Part shown: piece after piece, positions 41,982 through 50,752 of the stretch | Numbering within the stretch: the first letter of the stretch is position 1 | Layout of the letters: each line of letters opens with the position of its first letter | Assembly (NCBI RefSeq): GCF_009677585.1 | Contig: NZ_WKYV01000006.1 | Location: 186,001 to 250,000, forward strand | Length of the DNA: 64,000 nucleotides | Direction of reading: 5' to 3' | DNA from: Lactonifactor sp. BIOML-A5 | GTDB taxonomy: Bacteria > Bacillota > Clostridia > Lachnospirales > Lachnospiraceae | Position numbers and translations under genes: made by a program | Notes under the pieces: generated by a model | Told to the model about the DNA's origin: nothing | Seen by the model: the letters and a program-made list of their open reading frames with translations, nothing else | Databases searched by the model: none

Positions 41982-43085
41982 ATGGAAAATCGAACTTTGA
42001 AATTTATGTTTAAGCGCGTGTTACAACGCGAACCAGTTTTGGTTCATGATTCAAGCCCGATACCGAAACAAAAATCAAGTCCAATACTTGAACAAAAAAT
42101 AAATACGGCGTCAGAGGATGAAATAGATGTGGCATCGGATTCAAAGACAAATACATCACCAGAATCCAACGAAGAAATCTGTCGTTTCCATACTAAGAAA
42201 ATGCTTGTGTCGCAACTAATTGATGAATGGTTTCATGACCATAGATTCAAGATAATGGAATCTACCGCCTACGAATACGAAAAGTGCATACCATTTGTTA
42301 AAGACTACTTCGCAGGCTTTTACATTGACGACATCACTTCCGATATGGTATATGAATATATTATTTTTTTAAAGAATAAATATTCTACACTATCTTCCGG
42401 AAGAATTTACTACAAAATACTGCAATTGAGCCTAAAATATGCAATGAATTATCACTACACAAGCTATAATCCTGCTGCAGAAATCTTCTATCCCAGGCCA
42501 CCCCGAGCAGAAATCAAGCCATTTTCGGAAGACGAATACAAACTACTAATTACCGCTGATGGCCCTGACTGGGTACGCAATGGAATAATTATTGCTTTTC
42601 GGACAGGGATGAGACGAGGAGAAGTATATGCGCTTAAGTGGTCAGACATTAATCTAGCACAAAAATACATTTCTGTGCAACGAGCAATCAGTAGCGCATG
42701 CTCGAAAACTATTCTTAAAACTACCAAAACACCTGCGGGCGTGCGCAGGATAGATATTGATAGTAAATTGGTCGCATTTCTGACTGATTTAAAACAAAAC
42801 AGCCTGAATGAAACCTTTGTATTTCCTGGAACAGCTAGGGAATATCGGGTCCCCTGGAATGTATCCAAGGAGTTAAAAAAAATGTGCGAGAAAGTAGGAA
42901 TACCTCCTAGAGATTTTCATGCTTTGCGCCATACGCATGCTTCTGTACTCCTTGCGCATGGCGTACATCCCAAAATAGTTCAGGAGCGCCTTGGACATAG
43001 TAGTTGTCAAATAACAATGGATACATATAGTCATATAACCCCCACAATACAGGACACAGCGGTAAATGTGATGGAAAACATATAG
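41982..43085 (+). CDS. int: tyrosine recombinase (second integrase)
   Basis: 367 aa. A SAM-like core-binding domain at about 75-165, then the catalytic domain with R in FRTGMRRGE, HALRHTHASVL (H-x-x-R), LGHSS and the tyrosine of MDTYSH. All catalytic residues are present. The N-terminus has an unusual 60-residue low-complexity region with repeated SKTN/PIPKQ units. It is not next to the right attachment site, so it probably came with the mosaic island. Confidence 0.88.
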   Translation: MENRTLKFMFKRVLQREPVLVHDSSPIPKQKSSPILEQKINTASEDEIDVASDSKTNTSPESNEEICRFHTKKMLVSQLIDEWFHDHRFKIMESTAYEYEKCIPFVKDYFAGFYIDDITSDMVYEYIIFLKNKYSTLSSGRIYYKILQLSLKYAMNYHYTSYNPAAEIFYPRPPRAEIKPFSEDEYKLLITADGPDWVRNGIIIAFRTGMRRGEVYALKWSDINLAQKYISVQRAISSACSKTILKTTKTPAGVRRIDIDSKLVAFLTDLKQNSLNETFVFPGTAREYRVPWNVSKELKKMCEKVGIPPRDFHALRHTHASVLLAHGVHPKIVQERLGHSSCQITMDTYSHITPTIQDTAVNVMENI

Positions 43086-43230
43086 ATTTTGCAGAATAAA
43101 GGGAGAATGATTGCTTACATTAGCGTTTTTATACTAAAACAGTTTTGATACGAACATTTAACCAAATATACCAATATAGTCTCTAATATTGCATTATAGC
43201 GCAATAAAACCTAATCTTCTATCAAATGCT

Positions 43231-43262
43231 TAAGGCGCCCTGGATAATCAAGGCGCCTGTTT
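43231..43262 (+). terminator. terminator after the integrase
   Basis: AGGCGCC...GGCGCCT stem followed by GTTTTT. It separates the integrase from the convergent XRE gene. Confidence 0.65.
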
Positions 43263-43493
43263 TTAACATTTTTCAAATAATGTGCATATTGGTACTTCGA
43301 GGGCATCTGCGATCATAAAAACCGTATCCAACGATACCCCTACATCCATGTTGGATGCCTCAATGTTGCTAAGATGCGTCCGGCTGATGCCTGCCTGCTC
43401 CGCAAGCTCCGCTTGGGTGTATCCTTTAATCTTTCGGTAATAGGCTATTGTAAGACCTAGTACCCTGTGCTTATCATTAAACAAACGTTTCAT
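43263..43493 (-). CDS. XRE-family HTH protein
   Basis: 76 aa. Classic helix-turn-helix (YTQAELAEQAGISRTHLSNI) then EVPICTLFEKC. It faces the integrase and could control it or the small early genes. The start is ATG after AAGGAG with short spacing. Confidence 0.8.
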   Translation of the reverse strand: MKRLFNDKHRVLGLTIAYYRKIKGYTQAELAEQAGISRTHLSNIEASNMDVGVSLDTVFMIADALEVPICTLFEKC

Positions 43494-43650
43494 CAACTCC
43501 TTATTGTAAAATGCAAATTATATATTTGCAATTATATCATATTATATGAAATATGTCGATTATCGTCGAGTCTTTTTGCTTTACATGTATTTTGTGGTTT
43601 TGTATAATCAAGCTATGGAGCTTCCCTCCATCTAATTCCAGTTTTGTAAA

Positions 43651-43911
43651 TCAATCTTCTTCGGTTTCTGTGAGATATTCTTCCTCGGAGACTATGCTTA
43701 AAAGTGAAACATCTATGTTCAGGAACTCGGCAGCAGCTTTTAAGGCATCGTCTTTCGTTTTTTCTCTTTCAACCTCAATCTTTTCGGCACTGACTGGTTT
43801 TTTTAAGTTAAAGCCAATTTTTAAATAACAATCCGATGGGTTTCCATCTTCATCTTCTGCGAATCCTGCTTCTTTTGCCACTCTGTAAAAAAAATCTATA
43901 CTCTTTTTCAT
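43651..43911 (-). CDS. 86-aa acidic protein
   Basis: MKKSIDFFYRVAKEAGFAED and an acidic C-terminal end. Similar proteins precede early phage genes in Clostridia. Function unknown. Start after GAAAGGA. Confidence 0.5.
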   Translation of the reverse strand: MKKSIDFFYRVAKEAGFAEDEDGNPSDCYLKIGFNLKKPVSAEKIEVEREKTKDDALKAAAEFLNIDVSLLSIVSEEEYLTETEED

Positions 43912-43941
43912 AATATCCTTTCTCCGGTTCTACCGGAAATC

Positions 43942-44115
43942 CTAATTTGTAGATGCAGTTGTGTCCAACTCAATGCCTTCCATAACTGCCCTCATCTCCA
44001 AAATTGTCATGTAGTTTCGCATTGACTCCAGCTGTAATTCATAGGTGCCTCTTGGACAAGTAGGCTCAAAATTTTCTATCCCCTTTTCTAAAAATTGCGG
44101 TTTAGTTATCTTGAT
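43942..44115 (-). CDS. 57-aa protein, probable ATC start
   Basis: The open frame reads IKITKPQFLEKGIENFEPTC... and ends ELDTTASTN. Its first codon would be ATC at a GAAGG site with 6-nt spacing, and ATC-AAG-ATA-ACT looks like a natural MKIT start with G changed to C. No canonical start exists before residue 32. It overlaps the upstream gene by 14 nt. Confidence 0.45.
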   Translation of the reverse strand: MKITKPQFLEKGIENFEPTCPRGTYELQLESMRNYMTILEMRAVMEGIELDTTASTN

Positions 44116-44341
44116 AGTTATCCTTCATCCCTGTATTTCTTATGCAGCAAGAGCATTTCTGGTGTCTCTTCCCCCTCCATTTGCAATCAGCGCAAGCCAT
44201 TTTTTTCATATCACTCAAAGCCGCCTCGCTCCACCAGCCAGTTCCGGTGCACCCACTCACGAAATAGGGTGTTACCCTTCCCTCATCTACGAATGTAATC
44301 TCAACCGGAATTAAAAATCTATCACCAACCTTATATTTCAT
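44102..44341 (-). CDS. 79-aa protein with a zinc-ribbon-like end
   Basis: MKYKVGDRFLIPVEITFVDE then a CADCKWRGKRHQKCSCCIRN cluster. The cysteines suggest zinc binding. Start after GAGGTAGAGA. Function unknown. Confidence 0.5.
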   Translation of the reverse strand: MKYKVGDRFLIPVEITFVDEGRVTPYFVSGCTGTGWWSEAALSDMKKMACADCKWRGKRHQKCSCCIRNTGMKDNYQDN

Positions 44342-44400
44342 TCTCTACCTCTTTCTCCGGCACTCAGCAGCCGACCGCTAAATCTTAATGAAGTCAATTG

Positions 44401-44547
44401 TCAGTTTACGTATTTTTTTAATATCTGTAATACAAGCGTTGTCGAGACAAGTAGCTGTCCATTATCCGTATACTCCTCTTCTATGTCTACAAAACTTACA
44501 TCTCTTATTTCTTCCTGTATCATTTCAAGCTCTTCTTTACTCATCAT
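44401..44547 (-). CDS. 48-aa acidic protein
   Basis: MMSKEELEMIQEEIRDVSFV then EEEYTDNGQLL and a short hydrophobic end. The reading frame follows GGAAAGG. Early-operon member with no recognised family. Confidence 0.45.
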   Translation of the reverse strand: MMSKEELEMIQEEIRDVSFVDIEEEYTDNGQLLVSTTLVLQILKKYVN

Positions 44548-44573
44548 TTTCCTTTCCGGCAATCGCCTAAATC

Positions 44574-44912
44574 CTAAGTTAGTTCCAATCTAATTTTTTG
44601 CCCGCAGCAATTACAATAGTCTGTATCCGTTGCCATTAAATTTTTTGAACCGCAAACTGGGCAATCTCCACGTATCGAATACGGATAATTGTTAAAACCC
44701 CTTAATATATGTCTTTGATTCACTTTCATAGGTATCTGCTTTTCCAATGCTTTTTTCACTCTTCCAAAATCAAAATTAACCTCTTTTACATCCTCTTCCG
44801 CTTTTCCGTCCAGATTTATGGTGCGTACCTTTTTAATCATAATGTCTCTGATATGCTCCATATTTTCTATGGTGTCCTCCATACTCCACGGCATTTTTAA
44901 GTTTCTACCCAT
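44574..44912 (-). CDS. 112-aa zinc-ribbon protein
   Basis: N-terminal helix then CPVCGSKNLMATDTDYCNCCG at the C-terminus, a zinc ribbon. The KMPWSMEDTIENMEHIRDIM start is typical of small early phage proteins. Possibly nucleic-acid binding. It starts after AAAGGGA. Confidence 0.55.
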   Translation of the reverse strand: MGRNLKMPWSMEDTIENMEHIRDIMIKKVRTINLDGKAEEDVKEVNFDFGRVKKALEKQIPMKVNQRHILRGFNNYPYSIRGDCPVCGSKNLMATDTDYCNCCGQKIRLELT

Positions 44913-45009
44913 ACTATCCCTTTCTTGGTTTGAACCGTAAACTCTTAAGTTGCCGAAGTAAGAGCAGATTCATCAGCATACCTTATATACTGTCCTGTTT
45001 CAAAAGTCT

Positions 45010-45270
45010 TTACACTGTCCTATATAAAGCTTTCCACTGTGCCTTGCTTAGTTTTCTTTTATAGCATAGATACTTCAAACTACGTACCTTATATTCTTTT
45101 AGTTCATCTGCGGCCTGCTTCCCCTTCCATCCTAAGGCTGTATACATTTCCAGTGACGGGGATACAATCCCTAATTCTCTGTTAATTCTGTTGCTGCATA
45201 TACAGCGCGGAGGCTTTGGCCAGTGTTTTATCATATACTCTGTATAAAATGGTTTTTTATTTTTTCTCAT
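45010..45270 (-). CDS. 86-aa basic protein
   Basis: MRKNKKPFYTEYMIKHWPKP, CICSNRINRELG and a basic C-terminus (YKRKLSKAQWKALYRTV). Probably DNA-associated. Function unknown. A short 20-codon frame at 44960-45020 lacks a start. Confidence 0.5.
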   Translation of the reverse strand: MRKNKKPFYTEYMIKHWPKPPRCICSNRINRELGIVSPSLEMYTALGWKGKQAADELKEYKVRSLKYLCYKRKLSKAQWKALYRTV

Positions 45271-45323
45271 AAATACTTTTCTCTTTTATAACCCAAATTT
45301 ATTAGTATCTCGCAAGGAGCCCT

Positions 45324-45524
45324 ATGAAAAAAATATCTAAAACTCCAACTATATTTTTTGAATCATTTGAGGCAGCACTGTTGTATGAGGAATTCTTGCA
45401 AATTCCAGACAACCCTTTCGGATTTTCAATACCCCCAAACTTTATTGTCAGCTCGCATTTTATGATCACAATGCTCAAAACCGCTTACGCAGTAAAAGGA
45501 TGGGATTATATTGATGATTGCTAG
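45324..45524 (+). CDS. 66-aa protein on the opposite strand of the early operon
   Basis: Starts MKKISKTPTIFFESFEAALL after CAAGGAG and ends DYIDDC; its stop overlaps that of the convergent ATPase gene. Composition is protein-like. It is the only plus-strand gene in this region, which makes it uncertain. Confidence 0.4.
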   Translation: MKKISKTPTIFFESFEAALLYEEFLQIPDNPFGFSIPPNFIVSSHFMITMLKTAYAVKGWDYIDDC

Positions 45525-47344
45525 TCAAAAGGTAGCTCTTCCTGCTCGTTAATTTTCATAAAACCAGAATCTTCTCCGGCATCTATTTCGCATGCAAATG
45601 CTTCAAGGCTTAAATTTTCATTTAGTTTTTTCAAATCCAGAACATAACACCTCTGGCGTATATTAACATCATTACTATTATTGTCGCGCTCTTTAAAGTT
45701 TCTTAACCCATAGTCCAACCAGTATGTTTCCCGACGTAATTGCCTGGTGAATTGCCGTATACCCAGGACCTCTACATCGGATACATTAAATTCTCGGACG
45801 TATTTGGTGAATTCGTCATAAATTAGATTGAGACGCAGGCACAACTCACCATTAGATTGATTAACCGTATAATCGTAATCCTTGCGGATACGATTTTTCA
45901 GCGCCATGGTATCAAAAGTCTGAATGATTAAGTCTACGGCACTATTTACCTTGCTGCTACCATCCAGGGAGTTGTAAGTATTATTGATAATAGAGTCCTG
46001 TACCAATTTATCTGAAATTCCAGCCTCGCCCCAGAAGTCCAATCCAAACGATTCATACAGCTCTTTTATAAGCAAAATACCAAGATACACATTTGACATT
46101 CCAAGGATTGTCCTGGTTTCAAAGTCCAGTTTCTCAAATACTCGGCTTTTTTGTATGAGGCTGTCCACTGCATCATCCGGCATATTCATCACCAGCATGA
46201 GCAAGGCTTTACCCAGCCCGTTTAACCTCAGCTCATGCTTGGATAGATTCCGGTATGATTTAGTATGTTCTGCTGTTCGGTCACTCTTTGCAAATTGGAC
46301 GTCTACAATACGCTCCTTGATAGCGGTCTCGTCAAAAGAAGATTCTCCCACCAAACATATAGGGCTCCTGCGCAGGTAATTTACTACGGACTGGTCGGCG
46401 CGGCCTCTTTGGCTTGTCTGATAATCATAAGTGCTACGGAGTGTCCCGGATATCAAATCCAACTCAACCTTGCTGAGTTTGTGGGGTTTGTACTCCTCGA
46501 AGATTACCGGTAAGAGATTAGTGCTGCTGGTGGATTTCAGAGTGGAAAACTTAGTAATACCGCTACAACCAATGCCGCTGCCTTGTAATCCAAATATAGG
46601 CTGGATTATCTTTTCCAGCGTTTCCGACTTGCCCGAACCGGCGCCGCCAGCAATAACCAGATGAGATAACTTAATTTTCCTTTGGCGAAGGCGTTCTTTC
46701 AAAAAGCACACCCCCACCCATCCAAGGATATTTATGGTACGTTCAAAAGTATTAAACCGGAATAAATCCTCCGATATCTCTTTAAGCTCCGATTTTTTAA
46801 TCATTGGCGACTCTGCTATCCCAGACCGTAACGCCTCATTGTCCTCCAAAATGGAAACCACGCTATCAGTAGGCTTTCCTTTCCGGTCAATTGCCCCATC
46901 AGTCCCAACATATACCCATTCACCATCCATCTGAAACAGTCCAACATAGCTAATACCCAAACAATGGTTATAATCCCGGTATTTATTAGTCATATACTTT
47001 TGGATATTTGCTAAGTCATCCTCAGTTCCAGAGAACACCATATCAATTCCGCCAATTTTCTTAATGGCCTTTTTAAACATCTGTGCTCCTGCAAACACTG
47101 AACTGTCAAACTGGCTTGTAAAGACTTGTCCGTCAGCCATAGTGAATTCAATGTCCATCAAATATGCATTATCGCTTCGTATTCCATTAACTGGCCGCAT
47201 CACAAAATTGGTTATATCCTTCGGTGACTTATCTCCTCTGCTTGCAATATATTTATTACCAGACTCCCAGATCGGATTTGATGTGGTTCTTACCTCTTTT
47301 TCAGGAGAATCTCTCGGTTCCTCACCGCCATTTTTTCTTTTCAT
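45521..47344 (-). CDS. replicative helicase-like P-loop ATPase (DUF927/SF3-like)
   Basis: 607 aa. Walker A AGGAGSGKSE at residues 232-241, a FEEYKPHKLSK Walker B-like region, and sensor-like YLRRSPICLVGESSFDETAI. The N-terminal third is a DUF927-like region (VGLFQMDGEWVYVGTDG). Its position after a CHC2 primase fits a primase-helicase pair for phage replication. Its ATG overlaps the previous TAA. Confidence 0.75.
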   Translation of the reverse strand: MKRKNGGEEPRDSPEKEVRTTSNPIWESGNKYIASRGDKSPKDITNFVMRPVNGIRSDNAYLMDIEFTMADGQVFTSQFDSSVFAGAQMFKKAIKKIGGIDMVFSGTEDDLANIQKYMTNKYRDYNHCLGISYVGLFQMDGEWVYVGTDGAIDRKGKPTDSVVSILEDNEALRSGIAESPMIKKSELKEISEDLFRFNTFERTINILGWVGVCFLKERLRQRKIKLSHLVIAGGAGSGKSETLEKIIQPIFGLQGSGIGCSGITKFSTLKSTSSTNLLPVIFEEYKPHKLSKVELDLISGTLRSTYDYQTSQRGRADQSVVNYLRRSPICLVGESSFDETAIKERIVDVQFAKSDRTAEHTKSYRNLSKHELRLNGLGKALLMLVMNMPDDAVDSLIQKSRVFEKLDFETRTILGMSNVYLGILLIKELYESFGLDFWGEAGISDKLVQDSIINNTYNSLDGSSKVNSAVDLIIQTFDTMALKNRIRKDYDYTVNQSNGELCLRLNLIYDEFTKYVREFNVSDVEVLGIRQFTRQLRRETYWLDYGLRNFKERDNNSNDVNIRQRCYVLDLKKLNENLSLEAFACEIDAGEDSGFMKINEQEELPFD

Positions 47345-47784
47345 TATGCACCTGCTTGCTGTTTAATTCTTGAGTCCAAATCTGTAACTATCGCTAGGAC
47401 CATATCCTCACATGCTTCTATCTTATATGTTCCGCTTAATGCCTCTGCCTCTTTCACGGTTTTTCCCCAATCCAATTCATTTATTGGTTGGTTTAGATAC
47501 GCTTTGTGGAAGTGCCATAATTCAGAGTAATATTTTCCAATATCTGTTATCCCTATAAAGCCTTTTAAGAACCAATTATAAAGTGCATTGCACATTGAAA
47601 AGCAGAAGCAGGAGTTATGATTCGAATTAATTACATTAATCTTCTGCACAAATAATTCCCGTTCGTTATAGTTCGGATCCTTCTTACAGAATTCCTTGTG
47701 AATTCTAAGTAAGTCCACATAAACTGCATATGTCATTTTCTCATCCAATACGCCCCACTCCCTTCTTGCTATACAGTTCCTCAA
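47344..47784 (-). CDS. 146-aa protein between primase and helicase
   Basis: Starts MRNCIARREWGVLDEKMTYA with helical segments and ends DLDSRIKQQAGA. Overlaps the primase end and is coupled to the helicase by TAATG. Role in replication is likely from position only. No family was recognised. Confidence 0.55.
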   Translation of the reverse strand: MRNCIARREWGVLDEKMTYAVYVDLLRIHKEFCKKDPNYNERELFVQKINVINSNHNSCFCFSMCNALYNWFLKGFIGITDIGKYYSELWHFHKAYLNQPINELDWGKTVKEAEALSGTYKIEACEDMVLAIVTDLDSRIKQQAGA

Positions 47785-48301
47785 AAAGTTCTTCCCACTG
47801 CCCCTGAAGCAGTGGAAGCTGATTAGAAATCCAGCAAAACAACTCTCCGAACGGCTCTACACAATGCTGTAGTCGCTCATAGAGCCTTATTTTTTTAGAC
47901 AACAGCGATAATGCCTGGATGGACAATGTTCGCAACTCTACTTCAAGTTCTCTTCTCCTCTTCTGATGGAAAATTTTCACTTTTTCCTCCTGAGACAACT
48001 CCTGTTCACCCGTAATTCTGACTCCAAATGCTCCCGCTATATATTTCACGGCGGCCTCAAAATCCAGATTACAGTAATCCATAACAAAATTAAAGATTGT
48101 TCCACCAGCACCACAGGCCCAGCAGTAATACCCATCATGCTCAAGGTATCCACTATGGACCTTCATACTGGGATTCCGATCATTGTGGAAGGGACACAGG
48201 GCCAGCCCATTACGATACACTCGGATACCAAAATGTTCAGCCAACATCCGCATATTGACTTGTGATTTCACCAATTCAATATCATCATCTCGTAGCATCA
48301 G
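47741..48301 (-). CDS. CHC2-type DNA primase (zinc-finger part)
   Basis: About 186 aa from the ATG after GAGGGAA. CPFHNDRNPS and CWACGAGG form the CHC2 zinc finger (Cys35, His38, Cys59, Cys62). No TOPRIM domain is visible, so it is a short primase zinc-finger protein that probably works with the helicase-like protein. Confidence 0.8.
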   Translation of the reverse strand: MMLRDDDIELVKSQVNMRMLAEHFGIRVYRNGLALCPFHNDRNPSMKVHSGYLEHDGYYCWACGAGGTIFNFVMDYCNLDFEAAVKYIAGAFGVRITGEQELSQEEKVKIFHQKRRRELEVELRTLSIQALSLLSKKIRLYERLQHCVEPFGELFCWISNQLPLLQGQWEELFEELYSKKGVGRIG

Positions 48302-48701
48302 CTTCCCTCTCTTTCTTTTTTCTGGCCCTGTATTCTCTTTGTTTCTGCCTATAATATTCTGGGTTCTCCGCCCAGCGCTTTCTCTTTGCGGCAGCCATCC
48401 GGTCTTTATTCTCCCGTGCCCACTTTCTGCCTCTGGCTTTCTGTTCCTCGTGGTGATCATAATACCATTTTAAGCTATTGGCACGTATTTCTTCTCTGTG
48501 CTTTGCCGCATACCGATTTGCTCTGGCACGGGCTTTCAATATGCTTTGAGCAACTGGATGGTTTAAATCGTCAATAGTAGTATCTTGGTAATCCTGTATT
48601 TCCATCCCGTCCCACATACAGTCCGGATAGGGACAGGAAAAACAATCAGGATGACAACAATTATCAGGTCTTTGCAAACAGATCACTCCTATAAGGAACA
48701 T
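48285..48701 (-). CDS. Cys-rich and basic DNA-binding-like protein
   Basis: 138 aa. The N-terminal ~40 residues hold five cysteines (CCHPDCFSCPYPDC). The remainder is strongly basic and helical (QSILKARARANRYAAKHREE; KKKEREADATR end). The start overlaps the HAD gene. It may bind DNA or be an HNH-type remnant without the catalytic motif. Confidence 0.5.
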   Translation of the reverse strand: MFLIGVICLQRPDNCCHPDCFSCPYPDCMWDGMEIQDYQDTTIDDLNHPVAQSILKARARANRYAAKHREEIRANSLKWYYDHHEEQKARGRKWARENKDRMAAAKRKRWAENPEYYRQKQREYRARKKKEREADATR

Positions 48702-49023
48702 GATACTTTGGCTTATTTACTGCCTTATCATCTATGTAAACATCCGCTGCAATCTTCCGACAGTCATGCCCCCAAAACTCAATCAGATCTGGCAAATTCT
48801 CATTGATTGCATCAAATCCCAGTCCGAAATCCGCACACCAATCGACTGCCTCCTGCAGGCGTCTTCCTTCACGGCAGGTATTTAAGATAATTTTATTTCC
48901 CTGTATCCTTCGCTTAATTAGATGATTGATAAGCGCGATATTTGGTGCACCAATTCCTGGGTATACGCTCTCACAAAGCGTCCCATCAAAATCCACAGCA
49001 TATACTGTGTAATTTCTCCCCAT
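48664..49023 (-). CDS. HAD-like phosphatase
   Basis: 119 aa. Motif I AVDFDGTLCES, motif II-like ILNTCREG, and motif IV DVYIDDKAVN near the end give a HAD phosphatase fold without cap. Phage versions may process nucleic-acid ends or nucleotides. It is coupled to the ERCC4-type nuclease. Confidence 0.8.
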   Translation of the reverse strand: MGRNYTVYAVDFDGTLCESVYPGIGAPNIALINHLIKRRIQGNKIILNTCREGRRLQEAVDWCADFGLGFDAINENLPDLIEFWGHDCRKIAADVYIDDKAVNKPKYHVPYRSDLFAKT

Positions 49024-49024
49024 A

Positions 49025-49567
49025 TTAGTCGCCTCCCAGTAACTCTATAATCCGCTGTCCGGTGTGCCGCTTATCACAAAATTCCCAGATGATACCATAG
49101 TCTTCCGACATGGTGCGCATAGTTTTGGCAAGCTGTGGGCCAGGCGTAGGAGGTTTCTGGCCTCCTGCCCGGACAAATTCAGCGATTTCAGCCTCAACAT
49201 CCCCTTTGGTGGGGATTCCATGCTTTTTGCAATACTGCCAGCGCCGAGGATTTACCCAGTTTTCTACATCTGCAAGGGATTTAATTTTCAGACCATCTTC
49301 TACCAGGATAATGAGTTTTATTCCCAGTTCTTGTGCTTTCACTGCCTCCCGGCGAAACCGCTCATGCTGCTGGGTGAGGTTACCGCAGACTTCTGTGAGA
49401 TTCTGCTTGCGGTCAACGATCAGGCGGGGATTGTCGTAGTTCATGTAATCTCCCACCAACAATTTCGAAACTGGATGCTGTATTCCTTGCCGGTCAAATT
49501 CCGCCTCAATTTTCTTTATAGCCCGCGCCTTTTCCCGGCTGTCAATTTGTATCACCAATGCCATCAT
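49025..49567 (-). CDS. ERCC4-type nuclease
   Basis: About 180 aa. Signature IDSREKA, then LVGDYMNYD, LIVDRKQN and LIILVEDG (ERCC4/XPF nuclease core D-x(n)-E-R-K type). It probably cuts branched DNA or resolves replication intermediates. It is placed with the SSB and primase genes. Confidence 0.8.
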   Translation of the reverse strand: MMALVIQIDSREKARAIKKIEAEFDRQGIQHPVSKLLVGDYMNYDNPRLIVDRKQNLTEVCGNLTQQHERFRREAVKAQELGIKLIILVEDGLKIKSLADVENWVNPRRWQYCKKHGIPTKGDVEAEIAEFVRAGGQKPPTPGPQLAKTMRTMSEDYGIIWEFCDKRHTGQRIIELLGGD

Positions 49568-49943
49568 CACCTACCCTATGTTTAAATTCCCGGTCACTCT
49601 CCAGGTATTCTTCCTGTTTCCTCTGCTCGCTTAATAGCCATTTCAGGCTTTTTAAAACCTGCTTGTTTCGTTCCTGTCCCGCAAATTCATGGATTTTCTG
49701 GAAAAGTTTGGCCCGGTCTTTATGTTTTCGACGAATCTCCCTTTCCTTATGAAGTGCCGTGGCTAATTTGCAGCGCTCATCATAGTTGTTCGCCACTTCA
49801 AAATCATGAATCCAAGTAATAGTTTTCTTGTCGTAGCCTTTTGCAATACTCATATTTGTCTCATATTCTTCGTGGCTTTGTACAATAAGGTTTATAAAGT
49901 CTTCAATGATTTCCGAAGGCTTGTATTCAGATTGTTTTGTCAT
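49542..49943 (-). CDS. 133-aa helical replication-region protein
   Basis: Helical and charged (DFINLIVQSHEEYETNMSIA; KAKLFQKIHEFAGQERN). It overlaps the nuclease start. No function was recognised. Confidence 0.5.
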   Translation of the reverse strand: MTKQSEYKPSEIIEDFINLIVQSHEEYETNMSIAKGYDKKTITWIHDFEVANNYDERCKLATALHKEREIRRKHKDRAKLFQKIHEFAGQERNKQVLKSLKWLLSEQRKQEEYLESDREFKHRVGDDGIGDTN

Positions 49944-49958
49944 ACTGTCACCGCCTTA

Positions 49959-50384
49959 TCAATTGAAAGGAAGATCTTCATCAATATCGTCAGGTAAATT
50001 CACAAACCCATCTGCTCCAGGAACTGGCGTACTTTGTTGTGCCGTACCATGTCCTTCGTTAGCTGCTTTACTCTCCGCAAACTCCTGTTCCTCCACAACT
50101 ACCTCTGTGGTATAGACCTTCTGCCCCTCCTTATTGGTGTAGCTTCCAGTTTGGATTCGACCACATACAGTCATTTTAGTTCCCTGCCTCAAATACTTTT
50201 CTGCAAACTCAGCAGCCTTCCCGAAGCACAGACAGCTTATAAAGTCTGCGGTAGCTTCTCCATCTCTCCTGAAGCGGCGGTCAACCGCCAGAGTATATCT
50301 TGCTATGGCAATGGGGTTATCGCCTTGGGAGTATCTCACATCCGGATCTCTGGTGAGGCGTCCCATCAAAACTGCCTTATTGAT
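49959..50384 (-). CDS. ssb: single-stranded DNA-binding protein, probable ATC start
   Basis: OB-fold SSB (GRLTRDPDVRYSQGDNPIA, FISCLCFGKAAEFA) with the acidic tail DDIDEDLPFN. The frame begins at ATC (INKAVLMGRL), which matches the usual MNKAVLMGRL start with the third base changed. AGGAGGG lies 7-8 nt before that ATC. An in-frame TTG at 50369 is too far from the ribosome site. Confidence 0.88.
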   Translation of the reverse strand: MNKAVLMGRLTRDPDVRYSQGDNPIAIARYTLAVDRRFRRDGEATADFISCLCFGKAAEFAEKYLRQGTKMTVCGRIQTGSYTNKEGQKVYTTEVVVEEQEFAESKAANEGHGTAQQSTPVPGADGFVNLPDDIDEDLPFN

Positions 50385-50387
50385 AAG

Positions 50388-50696
50388 TCATCCCTCCTTT
50401 TTGGCTACCTGCAAAGCATTAAATATCTGATGATACATTTGCAACTGCTTTTCGTGGTACTTGTCATGCTGGCTCTTTTTATCCGAATAGAAATCCATCA
50501 AAATTTCTATTGCGTAATCTTTATTGTCATCCAACAAATGTACTCTCTTGTGACAGTCCACTGCACCAATATCATCCTTGGCGATTCTCTGCCGCCAATC
50601 ACAGCCGGTTATTGTGTAGGACTTTGGCTTTTCCTCTACTTCCAGGATTTCTTTCTGGAGCTTGCCTGCGTCTATGTAAAACCTATATAATTTCAT
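50388..50696 (-). CDS. 102-aa early protein upstream of SSB
   Basis: MKLYRFYIDAGKLQKEILEV with a charged helical body. It overlaps the ribosome site of ssb, so its translation may feed SSB. Function unknown. Confidence 0.5.
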   Translation of the reverse strand: MKLYRFYIDAGKLQKEILEVEEKPKSYTITGCDWRQRIAKDDIGAVDCHKRVHLLDDNKDYAIEILMDFYSDKKSQHDKYHEKQLQMYHQIFNALQVAKKEG

Positions 50697-50752
50697 TGTT
50701 GTACCTCCTACAATCCCCGGCTGCCCTCAAAGGACAGCCGATACATTTATAT

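Noticed and set aside
44960-45020. 20-codon frame ending SALTSAT with a GTA first codon
   Set aside because: Too short, no valid start and no clear ribosome site.
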